DNA of 64,000 bases. Origin: Methylobacterium dankookense. Its GTDB lineage: Bacteria > Pseudomonadota > Alphaproteobacteria > Rhizobiales > Beijerinckiaceae. Numbering within the stretch: position 1 is the first letter of the stretch; every line of letters begins with the position of its first letter. The notes under the pieces are model-generated. The model worked only from the letters and a program-made list of their open reading frames with translations. It made no database searches and was not told the origin of the DNA. This document shows positions 58,186-64,000 of this stretch, piece after piece. The stretch is taken from contig NZ_CABFVH010000032.1 of NCBI RefSeq assembly GCF_902141855.1, positions 1 through 64,000 on the forward strand, read 5' to 3'. Made by a program: the position numbers and the translations under genes.

Positions 58186-59115
58186 TCAGCTCTTGGCTAC
58201 CACGACGTCGCCGGCCGGTGCCGAGGCCTCGGGCGAATCTGCCGGCGTGAGGGTGAAATCGACGGCCCGCCGTTGCTCGTCCAGGGCGCGCAGGAACACC
58301 TCGCCAGCCTCGGCATCCTTGAATTTCCACAGGCGATTGCGCGCGCCCTCGAAGATCAGCGAGTAGACGGCAAGTTGGATGCCTTCGCGCACGGCCAGCG
58401 TCGTTGGCGAGTTCTTGGTGAAGCCGGCTTCGGCTTGAAGCAGCTGATCGACGGCGGCGAACCGGAACACCGTTCCGTTGACGAGGACCGAGTAGATCGT
58501 CTTGGTCGTGGTGACGGAGGCCATGACGCGCCCGGTCTGCACGCTCACCGCGCGGAGCGCCACCGTGACGATGTCCTGCCGATACTGCGTGTTGCCGCCG
58601 ATCCCGAGGTAGTTCGCACCGATGCCGCCGGTCGTCTCGTTCGAATCGTAGCCGATGATGCCGCCCTGGAGCGCGATGCCGGCGAACCGGAGCGGCGGCA
58701 GGCCTTTCGCCTTCGGGCCCTCCACCGCGGTCCGGGTGTTCTGGATGATCTGCCGCTCCTGCAGCAGCGAGGCCAGCTCGTTCCGCTCGACGACGTTGAA
58801 CCAGCGTCCGCCGCCGGCCTTGACCAGGACATCCATCAGGATGGGCGCGCCGCCCTGGGTCGTGGCGCGCGAGAACTCAGCGAAGTTGTCGTTCGGCTTG
58901 TTCTGTCCCGTCAGGTCCGGAAAGCTGTAGACCGCGACGTCGAGCGGTTGGACGGGTGGCGGCAGCTTGTCGAGAATGACGCCGGTCTTGGTCAGCGGGA
59001 CGAGCGTTGCCGGCTGGGTCGCCGGGTCCAGGACAGAGCCGGTCGTCGCAATGCAGGCACTCAGCGCGCACGACAATAATCCCGCGGCTGCGGTATGCTT
59101 CACGACGTTCAGCAT
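58186..59115 (-). CDS. csgG: Curli secretion channel lipoprotein CsgG
   Basis: A 309-residue outer-membrane lipoprotein that forms the curlin export pore. The lipobox ALSAC places the lipidated Cys at residue 21. The family blocks GGGRWFNVVERNELASLLQERQII and RFAGIALQGGIIGYDSNETTGG are plain, followed by YRQDIVTVALRAVSVQTGRV. ATG 59115 has GGAG nine bases upstream and was preferred to a start 45 bases earlier. It is the last gene of the curli operon. Confidence 0.93.
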   Translation of the reverse strand: MLNVVKHTAAAGLLSCALSACIATTGSVLDPATQPATLVPLTKTGVILDKLPPPVQPLDVAVYSFPDLTGQNKPNDNFAEFSRATTQGGAPILMDVLVKAGGGRWFNVVERNELASLLQERQIIQNTRTAVEGPKAKGLPPLRFAGIALQGGIIGYDSNETTGGIGANYLGIGGNTQYRQDIVTVALRAVSVQTGRVMASVTTTKTIYSVLVNGTVFRFAAVDQLLQAEAGFTKNSPTTLAVREGIQLAVYSLIFEGARNRLWKFKDAEAGEVFLRALDEQRRAVDFTLTPADSPEASAPAGDVVVAKS

Positions 59116-59172
59116 TGAACTTCGCTCCCCAAATGTGCTTATTCTTATATCAGTATGCAACCTTCGGAATTC

Positions 59173-59466
59173 TTACGGATTCGTTGGAATGGCCGTGCCG
59201 TTGATGATGATCGTCGGGGTCGCCACCGTGCCGGCATTGCCGAGATTGCTCAGGGCCTGATTGAGGCCGGACAGGTCGGGCGAGTTCTGGCCCGACTTCG
59301 CGCCGTAGCCTTGAGCCTGGGCGGTGGAGAGCAGGAATGTGCCGTTCAGAGGGTTGCCACCGAATGTGGGGCTGACCGGCCGATAGACTTGCTCGGTTGC
59401 GACCGCCGGCAAGGCGCCCGCCGCGCCGCAAATTGCCGCCAGTGCAATGGTAAGCAAAATCTTCAT
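59173..59466 (-). CDS. csgF: Curli assembly protein CsgF, short form
   Basis: A 97-residue exported protein (signal LLTIALAAICGAAGALPAVA). The CsgG-binding N-terminus of mature CsgF is conserved (YRPVSPTFGGNPLNGTFLL), and so is the AQAQG helix start. It is about 40 residues shorter than E. coli CsgF (138), with a reduced C-terminal nucleation part. ATG 59466 has AGGA eight bases upstream. It lies upstream of csgG in the operon. Confidence 0.88.
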   Translation of the reverse strand: MKILLTIALAAICGAAGALPAVATEQVYRPVSPTFGGNPLNGTFLLSTAQAQGYGAKSGQNSPDLSGLNQALSNLGNAGTVATPTIIINGTAIPTNP

Positions 59467-59507
59467 TTGCAAGTTCCTATTCTGTAAAACAACCTACAGA
59501 CGGCCCC

Positions 59508-60023
59508 TTAACGTTTGATCAACAGGCCTCCGTTGGGAAGACGCGCGATGAGCATATTGATGGGCGCCGATCCCTGTGGCTGAATTACGCCAACGCTTAG
59601 TCCTTGAGTCCCGACTAGCACAAGGTTCGACTGAAGGTTGCTGCCCGCTTGCAACACGCCCAAATTATTGCCGCTGCCGATCAGGGCGGCCGTCGAGACG
59701 TTGTTGGTTCCGACCTGAAGGTGACCGGCGGTGTTGCCATTGCCGATCTGAAGCGTCTGAGCGAGTTGGTGGCCCGTATTGCGAGCGGCCATCTCGGGCG
59801 TCGGCGTCGGCGGCGTGATGGGCTGTGAGATCGTCGGTGCGGCCGGAGCCGCGGCCTGGTGATGGATCAGCTGGACCGGGACCGAGACCCCGTTCGCCAT
59901 CTGGGCGACGTAGACCGGATCGGCCTTCGCGCCGGCCGTGGCGGCCAGCAGCAGCGCGGCGGGGGCCGCGGCGAGGGCGCAGCGGCGGAGGGGGCGGGCG
60001 CCGCGGGTCAGGGAGAATGGCAT
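59508..60023 (-). CDS. CsgB-like curlin minor subunit
   Basis: A 171-residue exported protein. A signal (LAAAPAALLLAATAGAKA) is followed by a Pro/Ala-rich linker and about four curlin-like repeats (QTLQIGNGNTAGHLQVG; ALIGSGNNLGVLQAG). The C-terminus ends RLPNGGLLIKR. It is likely the nucleator or a minor fibre subunit. Its start overlaps the csgH stop by 16 bases. Confidence 0.7.
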   Translation of the reverse strand: MPFSLTRGARPLRRCALAAAPAALLLAATAGAKADPVYVAQMANGVSVPVQLIHHQAAAPAAPTISQPITPPTPTPEMAARNTGHQLAQTLQIGNGNTAGHLQVGTNNVSTAALIGSGNNLGVLQAGSNLQSNLVLVGTQGLSVGVIQPQGSAPINMLIARLPNGGLLIKR

Positions 60024-60406
60024 GAGGTGCTTCCTTGATACCACTCGAGGGTGAGGTCGGCCGCGTAGTGCCCCTCCGCCGATCCATCCAACGTCACCGT
60101 CGAGAGGATCTCGTCCTGTCCGGGCCGGAGCGCGAAGCTCCCGCTCTGCACGTTGCGGCTCGTTCCGGTCGCGCTGTGCTTGTTCAGGGAGAGGAGGTAG
60201 CGGCCCTGGAGGTCTTCGTCGGAGCGGGCGAGAGCCTGGAGGCGGAGGTAGCCGGCGACGGGCTCGGCCTGGATCCGGCAGGTCACGGCCGCGGCCGAGG
60301 GGGTTGCCGGCAGGATCGTGGCGGCGAGGGCGGCCGCGAACCCGGAAAGCGTGCGGAGGAAACGGGTTCCTGCCCGAGCGGGGGCAGGGGAGAGGGCGCA
60401 GCACAT
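60008..60406 (-). CDS. csgH: CsgH-like periplasmic curli inhibitor
   Basis: A 132-residue exported protein. A signal (LSGFAAALAATILPATPSA) precedes a beta-sandwich with the CsgH pattern: VTCRIQAEPVAGYLRLQALA, GRYLLSLNKHSATGTSRNVQSGSF and a terminal LTLEWYQGSTSC. The two Cys could form the conserved disulfide. CsgH prevents curlin fibrillation in the periplasm and is found in alphaproteobacteria. ATG 60406 has a weak ribosome site. Confidence 0.78.
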   Translation of the reverse strand: MCCALSPAPARAGTRFLRTLSGFAAALAATILPATPSAAAVTCRIQAEPVAGYLRLQALARSDEDLQGRYLLSLNKHSATGTSRNVQSGSFALRPGQDEILSTVTLDGSAEGHYAADLTLEWYQGSTSCHSP

Positions 60407-60444
60407 GGGGGTCTGGCGCTCTGATTGAAGAAGGGCAGGCGGGG

Positions 60445-60470
60445 GGCGGCGGGCCCGAGGGCCCGCCGCC
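60445..60470. terminator. GC-rich hairpin between the curlin and csgH genes, probable attenuator
   Basis: GGCGGCGGGCCC and GGGCCCGCCGCC (12-base perfect arms, 2 bases between) lie 12-38 bases after the major curlin stop and before csgH. It lacks a T-tract, so partial termination or 3'-end protection of the curlin message is likelier than full termination. Confidence 0.6.
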
Positions 60471-60482
60471 TGTGGAGCCGCC

Positions 60483-62570
60483 TCAGCGCTGCACGGTCAC
60501 GGCCGCGTTGCGGTAGCCGAACTGCGCGGTCACCGAGCTATTCGACACGCCGCCGGACGAGTAGCCGCCCGTCGACTGCGAGGTCATGGCGTAGTTGTTC
60601 GCACCGACCTGGATCGTCGCCTGGGTGTTGGCACCGATCATGGCCTGCGGGCCGGTCGACTGGGCCGCGTTGGCCATGTTGCCGTAGCCCACCTGCGCGA
60701 TCAGCGAGCCGTTCGCACCGATGCCGCCGAGCGGGTTCGCGATCGTGGTCGCGAGGCTCGTCTGCTGGGTGGTCAGGGCCGCGTTCTTGGCGCCGATCTG
60801 CACGGTCGCCGCGCCGTTCAGATTGGCCGAGGTCTGGCCATTCGTCTGGCTGGTGACGGCCGCGTTCTTGTAGCCGACCTGCAGGGTTCCCTGGAGGTTG
60901 GAGCCGTTCTCCTGGCCGACCACCGCGTAGTTCTGCGCGCCGATCTGCGCCACGGTTGAGTTGTTGGAGGTCGGCAGCAGGCTGGCGCCCTTCTGGTTCG
61001 TCAGGGCGACGTTCTTGCTGCCGAGCTGGATCACGGAGGAGTTGTTGTCGACGCCGTTGAGGCCGATGAACTGCGGCGCATCGACCATGGCCGTGGTCGT
61101 CGCCACGATCGGGGACTTCGTGGAGTCGTAGCCGCTGCCGTTCTTCAGGTACCCGCTGACGCCGATACCGGTGGTGAACGTGGTGGCGTACTTGAGGCCG
61201 GTCCGAGAGCCGGTCGAGTTCTGGCTGGTCAGCGCCTTGTTCTCGCTGCCGACTTGCAGCGTGGAGGCGTTGTTCACGCCGCCGCTATACGAAGCCACAG
61301 CGTTCGGCAGGTAGAGATTGCCTTCCGTAGACAGGTTGCTCGCAGGAATCGCCCCATAGAAGGAAGAGCCAATCTTCAACAGCGCGAACGCAGGCGTGCT
61401 GACGCTTCCCTTGTACTTCACGTTGCCGCCAGATCCGGCAGCACCCGACGAGACCTGAGTGGTCACGGCGCTGTTGCCGACACCGATCTGCGTGGTGCTG
61501 GCGGTGTTGGTCTTGCCCTGGGCGTTGCTGTTCTGGCTGGTCGAGGCGACGTTGAAGGCGCCGATCTGGAGCGTGCCCTGATCGTTGCTGCCGCCGACCT
61601 GCGTGGCGAACGACACGTTGTTGAGGCCGAACTGGGCCGTGGTCGAGTCGTTGGTCCGGTTGCCCGAGACGCCGGTCTGCTTCGTGTAGGCGAAGTTGCG
61701 CACGCCCGCCTGGAACGTGTCTTGGTCGTTGTTGCCGCCGGCCTGGCCGACGACGGCGGCGTTCTTCACGCCGAGCTGCTCGACGGTCGAGCTGTTGCTG
61801 CCCGATGCGGTCGCGCCCGACTGGGTGGTCGCCGCGGAATTGCCGAAGCCGACCTGCAGGGTGCCCTGGTCGTTGTTGCCGCCGGTCTGGCCGACGACGG
61901 CGGCGTTCTTCACGCCGAACTGCGCCGTGACCGAGTCGTTCTTGCCGGCGCTGCCGCCGTTCTGGTCGATCATGGCCACGTTGCCGACGCCGACCTGCAG
62001 GGCGGACTGAACGTTGTCGCCCTTCTTCTGGACGAGGGACACGGCGTTGAGCGCACCGAACTGCAGCGTGGTCGAGGTGTTGCCGGCGGTGCTGGACGCA
62101 CCCGACTGCGCGAAGGCGGCGACGTTGGCGACGCCGACCTGCAGAGCGCGCTGGGTGTTGTTGCCGCCTTCCTGCTCGGCCAGGACGCTGTTCTTCACGC
62201 CGAACTGCGCGGTGGTCGAGTCGTTCTTACCGGCGGCGCCGCCGTTCTGGTAGGTGACGGCCGCGTTGGCGACGCCGACCTGCAGGGTGGACTGCGCGTT
62301 GTTGCCCATCGTCTGGCCGACGATCGAGCCGTTGCGGGCGCCGATCTGGGCGGTGTTCGAGGTGTTCTTCTTGGTGCCGGCCTTGCTCTGCTGCGTGAGA
62401 GCCTGGTTCTTCACACCGGCCTGGAAGGTCACCTGGTTGTTGTTGCCGCCGGATTGGTCGACGACAGAACCGTTATAGGCGCCGACCTGGGCGATGAACG
62501 ACTCGTTGTCGAGGGCGAAAACAGAGGTCGTGCTGGCGAGCACGAGCGCCAAAGCTACAGACGTTCTCAT
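60483..62570 (-). CDS. Giant curlin-repeat protein (CsgA-like amyloid subunit)
   Basis: A 695-residue exported protein, against 151 residues for E. coli CsgA. The signal is SVALALVLASTTSVFA. It then carries 23 copies of the curlin repeat, in the form xxxQxGxxNxAxxxQ (for example TTAQFGVKNSVLAEQEGG and GTLQVGYKNAAVTSQTNG). Short linkers (GGNNNQ) and longer ones (GAAGKNDS) alternate, so a two-repeat unit recurs. Two longer linkers (about residues 380-430 and 455-505) break the array. It is the first gene of the curli operon. Its promoter must lie in 62571-63096. Confidence 0.88.
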   Translation of the reverse strand: MRTSVALALVLASTTSVFALDNESFIAQVGAYNGSVVDQSGGNNNQVTFQAGVKNQALTQQSKAGTKKNTSNTAQIGARNGSIVGQTMGNNAQSTLQVGVANAAVTYQNGGAAGKNDSTTAQFGVKNSVLAEQEGGNNTQRALQVGVANVAAFAQSGASSTAGNTSTTLQFGALNAVSLVQKKGDNVQSALQVGVGNVAMIDQNGGSAGKNDSVTAQFGVKNAAVVGQTGGNNDQGTLQVGFGNSAATTQSGATASGSNSSTVEQLGVKNAAVVGQAGGNNDQDTFQAGVRNFAYTKQTGVSGNRTNDSTTAQFGLNNVSFATQVGGSNDQGTLQIGAFNVASTSQNSNAQGKTNTASTTQIGVGNSAVTTQVSSGAAGSGGNVKYKGSVSTPAFALLKIGSSFYGAIPASNLSTEGNLYLPNAVASYSGGVNNASTLQVGSENKALTSQNSTGSRTGLKYATTFTTGIGVSGYLKNGSGYDSTKSPIVATTTAMVDAPQFIGLNGVDNNSSVIQLGSKNVALTNQKGASLLPTSNNSTVAQIGAQNYAVVGQENGSNLQGTLQVGYKNAAVTSQTNGQTSANLNGAATVQIGAKNAALTTQQTSLATTIANPLGGIGANGSLIAQVGYGNMANAAQSTGPQAMIGANTQATIQVGANNYAMTSQSTGGYSSGGVSNSSVTAQFGYRNAAVTVQR

Positions 62571-63096
62571 GTTGTGATGCCTGCTCTGTCCGGGCGGGTC
62601 GCTTGGATTGCGACCACTGTGGAGGCGGAGACCATTCCTCGCCTCTCGACTGTGTTAATGACTTCTTAACAGTCGGCCGGCAAGTGCCCTGATTAAAAAT
62701 CGGTTAATTTACCGACATGTGCGATGTCGGCCTGGGCTTCAATTGCCTGCAAATTGTCAGGGACATTGCGTTTCTTGCCACTTGCGTGGAAGGCAAACTT
62801 ATGCAATCGCGCGGATTCAGTATGTATGCGCCGGGTATACTTAAAATTGCCTACGCCTTTGGTATTACGGTAGTCTGACCCGGCCGGAGACGCCGGTCAT
62901 AATCGAAAGTCGCCATGGACGACTAGAATACTTACTTATGTTATATTTGGCTCGACTCGGGGCGTGCAGCGCAGAACGCGTCGATGGCTTCGCGATGGGC
63001 GCGCGCGCTGGTCTGGTCCGTTCGGCAGGCGTCGTCCTTAACGAAGAGCTAACCAAGCCCTTTTAGCAATTGGACTTTGCTTGTCGGAGCGCGTCC
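62571..63096. promoter_or_regulatory. Divergent curli control region without genes
   Basis: This 526-bp stretch separates two divergent curlin genes and is more AT-rich than its surroundings. CCGACAT (62712-62718) and ATGTCGG (62724-62730) form a 7-bp inverted repeat with a 5-base loop. A weaker TCGGT/ACCGA pair overlaps it. A regulator such as a CsgD-type protein may bind, but none is encoded in the window. No gene is seen. Confidence 0.5.
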
Positions 63097-63438
63097 ATGG
63101 TCCAGAGATCCGTATTCGCCTTGGTCACGACTGCTGCGCTGCTGTCCGTCGGCAGCGCTCGTGCGGAAGAGGCTTATGTTCGTCAGTCGGCCTCCGCCGC
63201 GACCGCGGAGATGTCCGCGACGTCGTCACTGCGGACGCTTCTCGCGACGCCGGTCGATCTTAGCGCGGCGCGTGCCGCCGCTTCTGCGGCGCCGACCAGC
63301 AACATTGCTCAGGTGGTCCAAGTCGGAGCCTATAACAGCGGCACCGTCACGCAGTCCGGCGGCGGTAATGTCGCGGCTCTTTTTCAGCAGGGCCAAGGAA
63401 ATGTCGCGGTGATCTCCCAGACGGGTCGGGGTCGCTGA
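63097..63438 (+). CDS. Short curlin-repeat protein
   Basis: A 113-residue exported protein (signal FALVTTAALLSVGSARA). A Ser/Ala-rich spacer is followed by two or three curlin units near the C-terminus (QVVQVGAYNSGTVTQSGG; QQGQGNVAVISQTGRGR). CGGAG lies seven bases before ATG 63097. Divergent from the giant curlin, it may be a nucleator or minor fibre subunit. Confidence 0.75.
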   Translation: MVQRSVFALVTTAALLSVGSARAEEAYVRQSASAATAEMSATSSLRTLLATPVDLSAARAAASAAPTSNIAQVVQVGAYNSGTVTQSGGGNVAALFQQGQGNVAVISQTGRGR

Positions 63439-63641
63439 CTGGAGAGATTGATCCGTACTTCGCTCCGCAAGCGATGCGTAGGCGGTCGAAGCAGAGGATC
63501 TATCGATGTCGTCGGCGCTATCGACGACTTCTCGACACTGCTGAGTGCGAGTGCGCACTCAAGAATTGTGGCATGATTTCTGCATTTGTGGATTTATGCT
63601 AAGTGGGATAGCTGTTCGGTAGCCCCCTGTTTGACCCGTGC

Positions 63642-64000
63642 GTGAATTTGGTGGATGCTCTCACTAATCTGCTTGGAGATCCGTCGATACTTCGCTTAGA
63701 AGTGTCTCTCGGGTCACGTGAGTTGCCGGTCCGTAGACTCTACGGGACCCGGGATTTCGTCGAATGGCTGAAGGAGCGTGAGCGGGCGTCGGAAGCCTCG
63801 AAGCTGGGGGCCGAGACATCCATCATCGAACAGATCGACACAATCTTCTATCGTTTCATCATCGGAGACAGCTTCCACAATCGGTGGGATTTCCGTTGCA
63901 TCAAGGTCGAGAAGCATCCTGTCTGGGAGTTCAAGACACCGGACATCCGGATCTTCGGCTGGTTTCCCGCGAAGGATTGCTTCATCGCGGCGTATGGGGG
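63642..64000 (+). CDS. Unrecognised gene cut by the right edge
   Basis: About 119 residues are visible. The stretch EKHPVWEFKTPDIRIFGWF resembles conserved blocks in short HigB/RelE-like or uncharacterised phage proteins, but I am not sure. There is no ATG; GTG 63642 and GTG 63651 are the candidate starts, with no clear ribosome site. The 200 bases upstream show no gene. Confidence 0.5.
   Translation, partial: MNLVDALTNLLGDPSILRLEVSLGSRELPVRRLYGTRDFVEWLKERERASEASKLGAETSIIEQIDTIFYRFIIGDSFHNRWDFRCIKVEKHPVWEFKTPDIRIFGWFPAKDCFIAAYG

Noticed and set aside
60483-62570. Regularly repeated pattern that could suggest a CRISPR array
   Set aside because: The repeats encode curlin units with variable DNA sequence in one long reading frame, not identical short repeats with unique spacers. 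No CRISPR array or cas gene is seen anywhere in the window.

Overview
The window is high-GC DNA from an alphaproteobacterium, most likely Methylobacterium or a close relative. That placement rests on FliX, a CtrA-like box, the alphaproteobacterial curli inhibitor CsgH and the overall gene content. It is inferred from gene families, not from a database search.

Region 1 (1-8.6 kb): the left edge holds a divergent aromatic acyl-CoA cluster, with a flavin-dependent aryl-CoA hydroxylase on the minus strand and a CoA ligase, thioesterase and RidA-family protein on the plus strand. The two sides are separated by a 15-bp inverted repeat. Next is a MexEF/AcrAB-type RND pump with a divergent TetR regulator. 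Region 2 (8.8-12.5 kb): tRNA-Gln, an SDR, release factor 3, a CheY-like receiver and a BLUF blue-light sensor.

Region 3 (12.6-20.5 kb): flgE, flgK and flgL behind a near-consensus sigma-54 promoter, then small proteins, a truncated porin-like protein and a membrane histidine kinase. A second flagellar patch lies at 36.4-39.1 kb: flgI, a flgJ-like gene and a flgN-like gene behind another sigma-54 site, divergent from fliX, which has a CtrA-like box.

Region 4 (22-33 kb): a 2078-residue secreted protein. Its N-terminal part carries every copper and Tyr-Cys ligand of the glyoxal/galactose oxidase family. It continues with a LamG-like segment, five VCBS repeats, two copies of a ~300-residue unnamed module and C-terminal RTX repeats. 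The opposite strand, convergent with it, encodes a complete type I secretion system (ABC, MFP and TolC-type OMP). Region 5 (33.4-36.4 kb): three Tad-pilus-like proteins, one carrying a beta-solenoid-like repeat domain.

Region 6 (39.2-55 kb): an ABC protein with a degraded nucleotide-binding domain, then a tightly overlapping plus-strand operon. It encodes glycosyltransferases (one fused to a deacetylase-like domain), an Opp-type ABC importer, a methyltransferase-like protein and a UDP-sugar dehydrogenase. Two genes of this operon contain, in the same reading frame, copies of a ~170-bp palindromic element that is translated as part of the protein. Region 7 (55.2-57.7 kb): tRNA-Leu with a frameshifted integrase remnant at its 3' end, two small hypotheticals and a lytic transglycosylase. 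Region 8 (57.8-63.4 kb): a curli locus with a 695-residue, 23-repeat curlin, CsgH, a CsgB-like protein, CsgF and CsgG, plus a divergent two-repeat curlin. The right edge cuts an unrecognised gene.
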